From Acidovorax sp. 1608163 (GTDB taxonomy: Bacteria > Pseudomonadota > Gammaproteobacteria > Burkholderiales > Burkholderiaceae_C), in NCBI RefSeq assembly GCF_003669015.1, contig NZ_CP033069.1, positions 4,722,501 to 4,786,500 of the forward strand: a DNA stretch of 64,000 bases, written 5' to 3'. Made by a program: the position numbers and the translations under genes. The stretch's first letter is position 1. Each line of letters opens with the position of its first letter. Below the pieces are notes generated by a model. The model ran no database searches and was not told where the DNA came from. It saw only the letters and a program-made list of their open reading frames with translations. Shown piece by piece: positions 38,567-47,319 of this stretch.

Positions 38567-39139
38567 ATGCCGAACACCACACCGCACTCCCCGCACTATC
38601 TCTTTCTGACCACCTCCACCCGCGAAAGCGGCCACCTGGGCAACACCGAATGGCTGGCCCAGCAAGCCGCCGCTGCACTGCCCGCAGGCACGGTGCAAAC
38701 CTGGCACCACCTGGCGCGCATGCACCTGCCACCGTTTGTGGACCTGCGCCACACCGTGGGCACCTACCCCGCGCCCGAGGGCGATCTGAAGACCCTGCTC
38801 GACGCCACGCTGGCGGCTACGCACATCGTGTTCGTGTCGCCGGTGTACTGGTTCAGCATTCCGTCGCCGCTCAAGACCTATCTGGACCACTGGAGCGGCT
38901 GGATGCGCGTGCCCGGCCTGCCCTTCAAGGAGCAAATGGCCGCCAAGTCGCTGCAGCTCATCACCACCAGCGGCGACCGTGCCAAAGCCCAGCCGATGAT
39001 TGACTCGGTCGAGCTGTGTGCCAAGTTCCTCTCCATGCCCTGGGGCGGTGCCCTGTGGGGCAAGGGTGGCCCACCCGGTGCTGTGCAGGCCGATGCAGAG
39101 GCCGTGGCGCAGGCCGCGCGCTTTTTGCTACCAAAATAG
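38567..39139 (+). CDS. NAD(P)H-dependent FMN reductase / flavodoxin-like protein
   Basis: The 190-residue protein has the flavodoxin fold: TTSTRESGHLGNTEWLAQQA near residue 14 is the FMN-phosphate loop, and VFVSPVYWFSIPSPLKTYLD near residue 87 is the second FMN contact. It probably reduces a quinone, flavin or similar acceptor; the substrate is not deducible. The last codons (LLPK and the TAG stop) fall within a copy of the dispersed repeat. Confidence 0.85.
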   Translation: MPNTTPHSPHYLFLTTSTRESGHLGNTEWLAQQAAAALPAGTVQTWHHLARMHLPPFVDLRHTVGTYPAPEGDLKTLLDATLAATHIVFVSPVYWFSIPSPLKTYLDHWSGWMRVPGLPFKEQMAAKSLQLITTSGDRAKAQPMIDSVELCAKFLSMPWGGALWGKGGPPGAVQADAEAVAQAARFLLPK

Positions 39140-39184
39140 GAGCTTCTAGCGCTTGATAGATAAGCGCTAGCGCCTGTTTTTATT
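39127..39184. repeat. Dispersed TAGCTGCTAGCGCTT repeat, copy 5, overlapping a gene end
   Basis: GCTACCAAAATAGGAGCTTC, TAGCGCTTGATAGATAAGCG and CTAGCGCCTGTTTTTATT. The TAG at 39137-39139 that stops the flavodoxin-like gene is part of the repeat. The hairpin and T-run resemble a terminator. Confidence 0.85.
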
Positions 39185-39211
39185 AATCCAGCCTCTTTGA
39201 GCTTGAAAAGT

Positions 39212-39280
39212 CCGTTAGGGCTGAGCTTGTCGAAGCCAGGGCACAGGCTGTGCGGCGCTTCGACTGCGCTCAGTGAACGG
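39212..39280. repeat. Dispersed palindromic repeat, CCGTTC...GAACGG family
   Basis: CCGTTAGGGCTGAGCTTGTC and GAAGCC open the copy; GGCGCTTCGACTGCGCTCAG and TGAACGG close it. The centre is longer than in other copies, and the right arm has TGCGCTCA in place of AGGCTCA. Confidence 0.8.
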
Positions 39281-39323
39281 TTCAAGTAAGTTCGTGCCGG
39301 ATCAACAACCCAAACCGTGGCCC

Positions 39324-40564
39324 TCAACGCGCCATAGCGGGGGCTGCCGTACCCGCTACGGCATCACCGCCGTCCAGCAGCCGGGTGTTCATCCACTGGC
39401 GCAGGTCGCGCCACATGGCGCGCACCTCAGTGTCGGGCGGCATGCGCAGGGCGTGCTCCAGCTCAATGGTGACCACCGGCACGCCCCGGTGCAGCCCGCC
39501 GTAATGCCCCAGCGAGCCGGGGAACACGCCCAGCTTGTCCATGCGCAAACGGCCCAGCCGGGCAGGCGGGTCGTGCGGGCCGTCAAAGTCCAGCACGCCA
39601 TAAGGCGCGTGGATGCTGACCACCAGCTGGGGCTGGAACTGCTCCATCTGCTGGTGCAAAAACCGCGACTCGGGCTCGGACAGCGGCGTGTGGCCCGGCC
39701 AGCGGCGCGGGTCTTTGCGGGTGCGCTTTTCCCAGTACACCGGCGCGTCTTGCGCCCAGCCGGGGTGGGAAAGTTGCGGTTCAGGTCCACTCCGCTGGCG
39801 TTGACCCGCGTGGGTTTGGGGGCCAACAGGCCATCGGGGTTGAGCACGGGGATAAAGCGCCAATGCACGGGCGGCTGCGCCGCGCCACGGTCCCCGCCCT
39901 CGGCCCCCGCCAGGCCAATCCAGCGCAAGGCCAGCGAGGCGGCCGTGAGTTCGTCGCCATGCATGGCGCCCACCACCAGCACGCGCAGCGGCGGGACATC
40001 GGTGGCCGGGGCAGGCGCCCCCGTGCGTAGCACCACATCGCGCCAGTACAGCGGCACGCCTTGGCCTGATGCCGCGCCGCTGGGCTGCAACTGCGTGGCC
40101 AGGCACTGCGAGCGTGTCACACCGGGCAGGCGCGCCAACAGCAGTTCGCAGGCGGCTTGCGTGGCTGGCTCGGACATCCCGGGCGCAGCCGTCGCAGACG
40201 TCTCCACCCCAGAGGGCGCCGTCGACGCTGGCACCGTGGCAGCGGGGCGGGGCTGCGCCTCAGCACCCATGGGCTCCATTGAGTCCCTTCGGTACCTTGA
40301 ATGGACTGAGCCAGGCACGGCCAAGTTGCCCTGCACTGCTGCGCGCCCTTCCAGCGCTTTCAACCCCATCGGGCCCGAAGGCGCGCGGCCGTACACACCG
40401 CCGGACGCGGGGCCACCAGGCCACAGCTGCGTGGGCACCCACAGCACGGCGGCCAGCGCAGTGACCACCGCACTCGCCGTCGCCACGGTCCACGCCGGGG
40501 AACGTGCTTGGGAATGCCCCCGGTGCCGCGCCCCCTGGCCTGCGGGCTGCGCAGCGCCGCTCAA
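39324..40564 (-). pseudogene. M14-family carboxypeptidase (MpaA-like), frame broken by one base
   Basis: The protein has an N-terminal membrane anchor (VATASAVVTALAAVLWVPTQ), a long linker, and a zinc carboxypeptidase domain with VVGAMHGDELTAASLALRWI (H and E ligands), VNASGVDLNRNFP and VVSIHAPYGVLDFDG (second histidine). Similarity to murein-peptide amidase MpaA suggests cell-wall peptide turnover. After NRNFP the frame shifts at a G4/G3 run (39762-39769). Adding one C restores PTPGWAQDAPVYWEKRTRKD and the remainder to the TGA at 39324. The start is probably TTG at 40564, overlapping the upstream stop as TTGA. Sequencing error is possible. Confidence 0.8.
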
Positions 40565-41352
40565 TGCAGCACCCGCTGCGTGGCCAGAAAGTCGAGCAAC
40601 GCAGCGTCAAACGCTTCGGGGTGCTCCAGCTGCGGCCAGTGGCCAATGTGGGGCAGGCTCAGGTGCTGGGCGTCGGGCATCAACTCGGCCAGCGCCTGCA
40701 GCGCGGCGGGTGGGGTGCAGTGGTCGGCATCGCCCCCCAGCAGCAGCGTGGGGGTGTGCACATTCACCCAGGCCTGGGCCCAGCGGTCAAAGCCCTGCAT
40801 GGCCTGCAAGGCGCGGCGGTAGGTGGCGGGGTGGACCTGCGCCAGGGCATGCTCGGCCAGCCGCACCCCCTCAGGCAAGGCGGCGGTGCCAATGCACTGC
40901 GGCACCAGGGTTTGCGCCAGCTGCTGCATGCTGCCGCCGGGCTGCTGCGCGGCGTCCAGCGCACGCTCGCGCGGGGCCAGCCAGGCTTGCACGGCCTGCG
41001 CATCCAGCGCGGGCCCGCCCGCGCACAGCACCAGGCGGTGCACCACCTCAGCCCTGCGCACCGCAACTTCCAGCGCCAGCATCGCCCCCATGCCATGGCC
41101 CACCAGCGTGACGGGGCCGCACTGCAGCGCATCGATCAGCGCCAGGCAGCTTTGCGCCAGGCCTTTGAAGGTGTAGGGCTCGATGGGTGCGCTGTGGCCA
41201 TAGCCCGGCATGTCCCACGCCACGGCGCGATAACCAGCGCTGGCCAGCATCTCCAGCTGGGGGGCAAAGGTGAGGTGGTCGCCATCAGCGTCGTGCAGCA
41301 TGAGCACGGTGGGGCCAGAGCCCAGGGTGGAGAAGGTGGGGAGCAAAGCCAT
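40561..41352 (-). CDS. Alpha/beta hydrolase-fold protein lacking the nucleophile serine
   Basis: The 263-residue protein has the fold in order: LMLHDADGDHLTFAPQLEML, VAWDMPGYGHSAP, the nucleophile elbow TLVGHGMGAMLALEVA near residue 92, acid-region LLGGDADHCTPP and the histidine HIGHWPQLEHPE near residue 242. The elbow reads G-H-G-M-G where G-H-S-M-G is expected, so the usual nucleophile is glycine. One base change (AGC to GGC) would explain it. It is either inactive, repurposed, or a sequencing error. It overlaps the peptidase gene downstream by TTGA and is divergent from the flavin reductase. Confidence 0.85.
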   Translation of the reverse strand: MALLPTFSTLGSGPTVLMLHDADGDHLTFAPQLEMLASAGYRAVAWDMPGYGHSAPIEPYTFKGLAQSCLALIDALQCGPVTLVGHGMGAMLALEVAVRRAEVVHRLVLCAGGPALDAQAVQAWLAPRERALDAAQQPGGSMQQLAQTLVPQCIGTAALPEGVRLAEHALAQVHPATYRRALQAMQGFDRWAQAWVNVHTPTLLLGGDADHCTPPAALQALAELMPDAQHLSLPHIGHWPQLEHPEAFDAALLDFLATQRVLH

Positions 41353-41515
41353 ACAGAAAATGACGGACGCCAAACAGGGCCGAGGCGGGCGGCGTGCCCC
41401 AGGCTGGGCCGCCTGTTGCATCGCGATTTGCGTAAGTCCTAAAGAAATAAGTGCCGAGTAACCCCCGCCGCACAGGCGCGCGGGCGGCACTCCATAATAG
41501 TTCCATCCCCCCTTG

Positions 41516-42061
41516 ATGCAGGCCCCGCGCCCAACCTTTGTGAACAGCCCCTCGCCCCGCCCTGCCCTGGCACTGCCCCCCAGCTTCTCCTCCCGCGAGT
41601 TTCGCAACGCGCTGGGCATGTTTGCCACGGGCGTGACCATCGTCACCGCACGCAATGCGGCGGGCGAGCTGGTCGGGCTCACGGCCAGCTCGTTCAACTC
41701 GGTGTCGCTGGACCCACCGCTGGTGCTGTGGAGCCTGTCGCACAGCGCCAGCAGCATGCCCGCCTTTGCCAACGGCTCGCACTACGCCATCCACGTGCTG
41801 GCCGCCGACCAAAAGGCCCTGGCCGAACGCTTCGCCACCCGTGGCATCGACCGCTGGGCAGGCGTGGAACACCGCCCCGGCATCCAGGGTGCGCCCCTGC
41901 TGGCTGGGGCTGCCGCCACGTTTGAATGCTTCAACCGCAGCCAGTACAAGGAAGGCGACCACACCATCTTCGTGGGCGAGGTCGAGCACTGCGAACACCG
42001 CGAAGGTGCGTCGCCTCTGCTGTACCACGGGGGCAAGTTTTATACGGAGCACCCGTTGTAG
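41516..42061 (+). CDS. Flavin reductase-like FMN-binding split-barrel protein
   Basis: The 181-residue protein matches the HpaC-like flavin reductase domain: FRNALGMFATGVTIVTARNA, LTASSFNSVSLDPPLVLWSL and YKEGDHTIFVGEVEHCEHRE, followed by PLLYHGGKFYTEHPL. Members supply reduced FMN or FAD to a monooxygenase, but no monooxygenase partner is adjacent. The ATG at 41516 is chosen over a TTG one codon upstream. Confidence 0.9.
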   Translation: MQAPRPTFVNSPSPRPALALPPSFSSREFRNALGMFATGVTIVTARNAAGELVGLTASSFNSVSLDPPLVLWSLSHSASSMPAFANGSHYAIHVLAADQKALAERFATRGIDRWAGVEHRPGIQGAPLLAGAAATFECFNRSQYKEGDHTIFVGEVEHCEHREGASPLLYHGGKFYTEHPL

Positions 42062-42084
42062 GGCGCGTCTTTGCAGCGCCAGAC

Positions 42085-42139
42085 GCTACGAATTTAATAG
42101 CTGCTAGCGCTTATTCCATAAGCGCTAGCAGCTATTTTT
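42085..42139. repeat. Dispersed TAGCTGCTAGCGCTT repeat, copy 6
   Basis: GCTACGAATTTAATAGCTGC, TAGCGCTTATTCCATAAGCG and CTAGCAGCTATTTTT. It is a near-perfect palindrome between two convergent gene ends, with T-runs suited to termination. Confidence 0.92.
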
Positions 42140-42152
42140 GTTTCAAACCCCA

Positions 42153-43664
42153 TCACTGCACCTGCAGCGTGGTCCCCAACATGAGCCGCCCCGTGCTTGC
42201 CTGCCACTGCACACCCGTCACGGCGCTGTCGGCATTGGCAAAGCGCACGGCATAGGCGGGGGTGGCGGCCAAAGCGCTGGCAGCGTCAGGGGCACCAATG
42301 TGCACGCTGTAGCTGCCGGGGGCCAGGGTGGCGGGCAGGGTGACTTCGCCCGACCATTGCAGCGGCTCGCCAGGGCTGGCCTGGCGCAGGTCGGTGCCTG
42401 CCAAGGGCAGCACGGTGGCCACGTTGGTGGCACTGACCAGAGTCAGCGCCAGGCTGCGCGCATTCAGCGGCCGGGCCCAGCCCTGGTTGCTGAGGGCCAC
42501 CTGCCACGCCAGCGTACCGCCCGGCGCGGCCACGGCGCTGTGCGCCACAGCGGTCAATTGCAGCCGGTAACCGAGCTTGCGCGACACATCGGCCATGCAG
42601 CCGCCCGCCTGCCACTGGGCGAAGAAGCCTTCGTAGTAGTCGCGGTTCAGGTAGGTCATGTGGTAGGCCGCGCCTTCGCGCAGGATGTCCTCACACGCCA
42701 TGCGGGCCTGGGCCACCTCGGGCGGGGCGCAGGTTTCGCCGCCCGCTCCGGTCACCGCGCTGGCCTGCTGGGCATAGGTGCGCAGCGCCGCCGATTGCGC
42801 AGGCGTATCGGCCCAGTAGGTGCCGACGTCGTCGGGGCTGGCCAGAAAACAGTCGTTGTGCTGGCCGATGCGCGCGGCGGCCGTGGGGCTGGGGGCCAGC
42901 AGTTGCGCCAGGGTGGGCGGGGCGGTGTACCACGCGGCCACGTCGGCCGGGGTGCGCACGTGCACCTGGCGGCTGGTGGGCACGGCGGCCAGCAGGGCAT
43001 CGCGCACAGCGGCTTTGTTGGCGGGGGTGGTGAGGTTGTTGGACGAGGTATGCCACTCGCCCCACGCACCGATGAAGCCGCCCTGCACAGCCGCAATCAC
43101 GTCGGCATTGGCCTGCAGCACCGATTGCAGCTGGGTGAGGTGGCGCTTGACGCGCGAGAGCGTAGCGTCTTGCGCGTTGAGGTAATCGGCCTCGGTCTCA
43201 GGGTAGTTGTAGGCAAAGCGCACCACGGCCTTGAGGCCCTGTTTGCGCAGGTTGGCAAAGCCGGTGTTCAGCTTGGTGAGGTAGCTGCTGGGCAAGTCCT
43301 TGGTGCGGTAGGCGCTGAGGTCGGCTGGGGTGTAGACCAGCCGCTGCCCGTCTGCCACCACGTAGTCGAGCGAGGTGGCCGTGATCTTGGAGGGGTCGGA
43401 GGCAAAGCGGTAGAAGCCGCGCTCGGGGTTGGGGAAGTCCTGGTCGGACGGTGCCAAGCTGACCTGGGCCAGTGGGGCGGTGGAAGCCAGCGCCATGGCC
43501 TTGCCCATGGCTTTGGGCTGAGGTACCTCGGCTACAGCGGGCGGAGCTCCCGGCCCGCCGAACGAGATGGTGACACCATCGTTTTCGGCAGAGCCGCCGC
43601 AGGCTGCCAGGGCCGCGCAGCCCAGGGCCAGCATGGCCCACTTGATGGTGGTTGGTTTGTTCAT
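42153..43664 (-). CDS. Lipoprotein with DUF4874/DUF4832-type domains
   Basis: The 503-residue protein has a lipoprotein signal, MNKPTTIKWAMLALGCAALA with the cysteine at LAACGG. The mature N-terminal part (PSDQDFPNPERGFYRFASDP, GLKAVVRFAYNYP, GGFIGAWGEWHTSSNN) is a TIM-barrel-like domain seen in DUF4874 proteins. The C-terminal part (GYRLQLTAVAHSAVAAPGGT onward) is the beta-sandwich of DUF4832. The pair is found in secreted carbohydrate-related proteins, but function is not established. GGAGGGG lies before the ATG. Confidence 0.82.
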   Translation of the reverse strand: MNKPTTIKWAMLALGCAALAACGGSAENDGVTISFGGPGAPPAVAEVPQPKAMGKAMALASTAPLAQVSLAPSDQDFPNPERGFYRFASDPSKITATSLDYVVADGQRLVYTPADLSAYRTKDLPSSYLTKLNTGFANLRKQGLKAVVRFAYNYPETEADYLNAQDATLSRVKRHLTQLQSVLQANADVIAAVQGGFIGAWGEWHTSSNNLTTPANKAAVRDALLAAVPTSRQVHVRTPADVAAWYTAPPTLAQLLAPSPTAAARIGQHNDCFLASPDDVGTYWADTPAQSAALRTYAQQASAVTGAGGETCAPPEVAQARMACEDILREGAAYHMTYLNRDYYEGFFAQWQAGGCMADVSRKLGYRLQLTAVAHSAVAAPGGTLAWQVALSNQGWARPLNARSLALTLVSATNVATVLPLAGTDLRQASPGEPLQWSGEVTLPATLAPGSYSVHIGAPDAASALAATPAYAVRFANADSAVTGVQWQASTGRLMLGTTLQVQ

Positions 43665-43958
43665 GCGCCCCTCCGCAATAGTTGCCGCATTGTTACGCCA
43701 ACCGAGATTTGCCGCCAGGGGGTGGGCGAGGTGCAATCGTGAGCGATGGCAACAGGGAGGGTTGGGGGGTGCGTGCGGGTTGGTGAAGAGAAGCTGGTAT
43801 GCGACGCTGCGCGGTCACTAGCGATTCAGCGAAGCGGTCGCGCAGATTGTTCTGGCACCACGGAGCACCATGAACCCACTAAAGACGCCTGATACACGAC
43901 TGCAGGTGTCTGGCCCCTGGTCGCAATCGACCACTGCGGGAGGACTTCATGGGAGAAA

Positions 43959-44585
43959 TCAGGCCGCTTTAACCAGTTCGTTGGTGGCAGAGTTGATGAC
44001 ATACACACTAGCAAAGTGACTGCTCGCAAGTCCGACTTGTGTATTGATGAGCCCTAACAACTGCTCCCACATACCAAAGCCAAGTAGGGTCATGTCGTTG
44101 AATGCGATCAACAGAACAGTGTTTGCCGGATAGCTCTTTGCAGCCTTGCTAGTGAGACATTTCGCCACACCGTCCGCCGCCTTCTTCAGGTTGTGATTGC
44201 TATCAACGGCGACCATGGTCGCGTTTATCAGCTTCGAATTCTTGTCACGCGCTATGTGCCCCGCGCCTGGAGCGTGGCCCTGCAACTGCATCAGTTGACG
44301 CCTCAGCGCACTTTCCTCATCTTCAACACAAGTGATCTGAACATCAAATGATCGCTCACGCCAGCCAATTTCTTGGATATGTCCGTCAGCAACTCTTTTG
44401 TCATCAAAGCCCTCCACATACACCTCCAACCCGGGTTGCTTCAGGTGTAGAGCAAGTCTAGAGAGGGGGTACCACTCCTCAAGCAGCCGTTTTGCATCTC
44501 CTTTCCGAAGGTGAAAGGACTTATCACTGAGCGCCTGAATCTGCTTCTCAACGGCATCTGCGAACAAGAAGGCGGTATTTCGCAT
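43959..44585 (-). CDS. Orphan protein of unknown function in a low-GC patch
   Basis: The 208-residue protein starts MRNTAFLFADAVEKQIQALS, with AGGAGT seven bases upstream. It has no signal peptide or membrane segment, and a mixed alpha/beta look (TMVAVDSNHNLKKAADGVAK, TVLLIAFNDMTLLGFGMWEQ). Base composition is visibly less GC-rich than its neighbours, and third positions are often A or T, so it may be recently acquired. The flanking 250 bp on either side share the composition and hold no other gene. No family is recognised. Confidence 0.75.
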   Translation of the reverse strand: MRNTAFLFADAVEKQIQALSDKSFHLRKGDAKRLLEEWYPLSRLALHLKQPGLEVYVEGFDDKRVADGHIQEIGWRERSFDVQITCVEDEESALRRQLMQLQGHAPGAGHIARDKNSKLINATMVAVDSNHNLKKAADGVAKCLTSKAAKSYPANTVLLIAFNDMTLLGFGMWEQLLGLINTQVGLASSHFASVYVINSATNELVKAA

Positions 44586-44701
44586 ACGGTTACTCCTAAA
44601 TGACTTGAATCAGTCGGAATGTAGGCAGCAAAATGGCCAATGCATCCCGGCCATCATGATGCGTTGAGTGTTGCCCACATAAGGACAGCAATGCCAACCC
44701 C

Positions 44702-46903
44702 TCACCCCCGCTCCACCATCTGCCGCGCCTGCTCCCTGAGCTGCGGAAACACCTTGCCCACCAGCTGCAGCTGGTTGGCCATCCAGCTCTGGGCGGGCGC
44801 TGCGGGCGGGGTTTGGCCAAACTGGCGCAGCACTTCGGCCACGGCGGGGGCTTGGGCGACGGGGCGGCGGCGGCCGCCCATTTCGCGCTGGGCGCGCTCT
44901 AGCTCGTCCGACAAATCCTGCAACGACTGCAGCAGTGCCTGGGCCGAGGCCTGGGTGGCTTCGTCCATGGGCTGGGCGGCTGCGCCGCCGCGCTGGGCGC
45001 CCAGGGCAGACAGGTAGTTGAGCTGCGTGTGCGACAGGCGCAAGAAGTTACCCACCACCTCGGCACCGCCGCGCACCCGCAAAGGCTCTTTGAGCATGGC
45101 GCTGTAGGAGTTGGACAGGGCGGCGTCGGCGTTGTGGGCGTTGCGGCGGGCCACGCGGTAGGCCAGGTGGTCGCGCTTGCCGCTTTGGTACTGGGCCAAA
45201 ATTTCGCGCAGGTAGATGGCTTGCGTCTGCAGCGCCTGGGCGGCCAGCTGGGGCCACTGGCGCGACTGCCAGTGCGGCAGCACCAGCCAGGCGGCGGCGG
45301 CGGCAATGCAGCAGCCTACGGCGGTGTCGAGCAGGCGGGTGAGGATCACGCCCTGCGACATACCCATCTGGTGAAAGCTCAGCAGCAGCAGCGTGGTGAC
45401 GGCGGCGGTGGCCAGCACATAGCGGGTGTGGCGTGCGCCAAAGAACACGGCGCCGCCCAGCACCAGCAAGGCGGCCTGGATGAAGTCGCCCGGGAACAGC
45501 TGAATGACCGCCCAGCCCAGTGCCAGCCCGATGGCCGTGCCCTTGGCGCGCTGCATGAGGCGTGTTTGGGTGGCGGCGTATTGGGGCTGGCTGACGAAGA
45601 CGATGGTCAGCAAGATCCAGTAGCCATGCGGGTCGGCGGTGGCCTGCATGACGACAAAGCCCAGCACCAGCGACAGACTGAGCCGCACGCTGTGGCGCAG
45701 CCAGGGCGACTGCGCGCGGCACTGGGCGCGGATGCGGCCCCAGGCGTCGCGCAGGGTGCGGGGCTCGCGGTCAAACAGGCTGTAGTCCACCGCCGCAGAG
45801 GCGCCGGGCTCGTCCACCGGCAGCGCCAGGGCCCCGGCAAACACGCGGGCCAGGGCGGTGAGGTTGTGTCCCAGGGCGCGCAGCGAGCGCAGGGGCCGGG
45901 CCTGCGCGGCGCTGGGGTGTTCGCGCTCGATCTCTTCCTGGTGGGCCAGGGCGGCTTCCATGTCTTCAATGGCGCGCGAGGTGACGCCGGAGTGCACCGG
46001 CTCGGTCTGCTGCTGGATGGCCACCGAGAATTTGAGCGCCTGCTCGCCCAGCTGCGTGAGCACGCGTTGGCAGCGGTAGAGCACGTCGCTGTGGAAGAAC
46101 GACTGGGCCAGCAGGTCGTAATGCTCGTGCGAAGAGCTGACACGCTCGTGCACGTCTTGCGCAGCCAGGTATTGATGCATGGCGGTTTGCAGCCACAGCG
46201 GTGGCGTGCCCCGGCCCATGCGGCTGATGAGGCTTTCTTTGGTGGCATTGAGCGCATCGACCACCCGCCCGTTGTGCAGGGCCAGCGCCATGCGGCGGCG
46301 CTCCAGGTCTTCGTCGCGCACGGGCTCCAGCAGCAGGGCCTTGAGGCGCAGGTATTCGCCCAGCATGGCGTACAACTTGGCCAGCCGATAGCGCACAGGG
46401 GCGCGGGGCATCACCGCGTTCCACAGCACCGACACCACGCCGTACCAGGCGGCCCCGCCCAGCATCAAGGGCGTGGCCACCACCGCCGCATCGCGACTGG
46501 TGTGGGCGGCCAGCGCTTCGTAGATGAACAGCACCAGCGAACCAAACGCAATGGCGCGGTAGCGCTCGCTCAGCGCCCCCAGCATGGTGAAGGTGAAGGC
46601 CGACAGCGCCATCACCCCCATTAGCACCCAGGGCCACGACACCGTGGCACACACCGCCAACGCCACCAGGGTGAAGCAGCCCATGGCCAGCAATTGCGCA
46701 CGCAAGCGGCCGCGCCAGCTGTCATCGGTCTCGGTCAGGGCGCTGGCGATCACGCCCAGCAGCACGGGCATCAGCTCGGTCTGCCAATCCGCCCACCAAC
46801 CATAGGCCAGCACCACGGCCAGCGCCAAAAACGCCCGCGCCCCGCGTGTGAAGCCTTCGTGGTTGCTGGCACGCTGCCAGCTGAGTTTCCAGGTTGTGTC
46901 CAC
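44702..46903 (-). CDS. FUSC/YccS-family inner-membrane transporter
   Basis: The roughly 733-residue protein has two blocks of transmembrane helices, near residues 20-165 and 405-530, each followed by a cytoplasmic domain, as in YccS and aromatic-acid exporters. Signatures include FLALAVVLAYGWWADWQTEL and GYWILLTIVFVSQPQYAATQ, then TRLMQRAKGTAIGLALGWAV. The first possible start is GTG at 46903; TTG at 46906 is one codon earlier. The substrate is unknown. It lies 81 bp downstream of the minE terminator on the same strand. Confidence 0.88.
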   Translation of the reverse strand: MDTTWKLSWQRASNHEGFTRGARAFLALAVVLAYGWWADWQTELMPVLLGVIASALTETDDSWRGRLRAQLLAMGCFTLVALAVCATVSWPWVLMGVMALSAFTFTMLGALSERYRAIAFGSLVLFIYEALAAHTSRDAAVVATPLMLGGAAWYGVVSVLWNAVMPRAPVRYRLAKLYAMLGEYLRLKALLLEPVRDEDLERRRMALALHNGRVVDALNATKESLISRMGRGTPPLWLQTAMHQYLAAQDVHERVSSSHEHYDLLAQSFFHSDVLYRCQRVLTQLGEQALKFSVAIQQQTEPVHSGVTSRAIEDMEAALAHQEEIEREHPSAAQARPLRSLRALGHNLTALARVFAGALALPVDEPGASAAVDYSLFDREPRTLRDAWGRIRAQCRAQSPWLRHSVRLSLSLVLGFVVMQATADPHGYWILLTIVFVSQPQYAATQTRLMQRAKGTAIGLALGWAVIQLFPGDFIQAALLVLGGAVFFGARHTRYVLATAAVTTLLLLSFHQMGMSQGVILTRLLDTAVGCCIAAAAAWLVLPHWQSRQWPQLAAQALQTQAIYLREILAQYQSGKRDHLAYRVARRNAHNADAALSNSYSAMLKEPLRVRGGAEVVGNFLRLSHTQLNYLSALGAQRGGAAAQPMDEATQASAQALLQSLQDLSDELERAQREMGGRRRPVAQAPAVAEVLRQFGQTPPAAPAQSWMANQLQLVGKVFPQLREQARQMVERG

Positions 46904-46928
46904 CAAAATGCTCTCTACCCATTGGTAT

Positions 46929-46940
46929 AGGGTTTACCCT
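46929..46940. promoter_or_regulatory. AGGGTTTACCCT element upstream of the FUSC gene
   Basis: The 12-base dyad AGGG-TTTA-CCCT lies about 26 bp upstream of the FUSC start. The identical 12-mer occurs at 32732-32743, upstream of another membrane-protein gene on the same strand. The regulator is unknown. Confidence 0.4.
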
Positions 46941-46984
46941 GATTTTTTAAGCAATTGTCAGGCCAGTCACCGCAACACCGGCAC

Positions 46985-47020
46985 AAAAAAGCCCGCGCCG
47001 CAGGGCTGCGGGGCGGGCTT
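46985..47020 (-). terminator. Intrinsic terminator of the min operon
   Basis: On the minus strand AAGCCCGC pairs with GCGGGCTT, with a further GC-rich inner stem, followed by six T residues, 30 bp beyond the minE stop. Confidence 0.85.
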
Positions 47021-47049
47021 GGGGGTGCTTGCCAGGCAGTGCCCGGCGT

Positions 47050-47316
47050 TCAGCGCACGGTGTCGGGCAGCTCGATCTTGACTTCGAGCACTTCCAGGTT
47101 GTCCTGGCGCTCCAGGTGCACCTTGAGGTCTTCGGGGCTGATCTTGACGTATTTGGAGATCACAGCCACCAGTTCGCGCTGCAATGCGGGCAGGTAGTCA
47201 GGCTCGGAGGCGTTGCGGCCATTGCGCTCGTGCGCCAGGATGATCTGCAGGCGCTCTTTGGCCACGCTGGCGGTTTTTTTCTTTTCGCCCAGAAGGAAAG
47301 AGAGGAACGAAGCCAT
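47050..47316 (-). CDS. minE: Cell division topological specificity factor MinE
   Basis: The 88-residue protein has the membrane-binding N-terminus [20 protein letters not shown], the MinD-binding [13 protein letters not shown] and the dimerisation domain with [20 protein letters not shown]. MinE oscillates with MinD to place the division site. It follows minD after three bases. Confidence 0.96.
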   Translation of the reverse strand: MASFLSFLLGEKKKTASVAKERLQIILAHERNGRNASEPDYLPALQRELVAVISKYVKISPEDLKVHLERQDNLEVLEVKIELPDTVR

Positions 47317-47319
47317 GGC

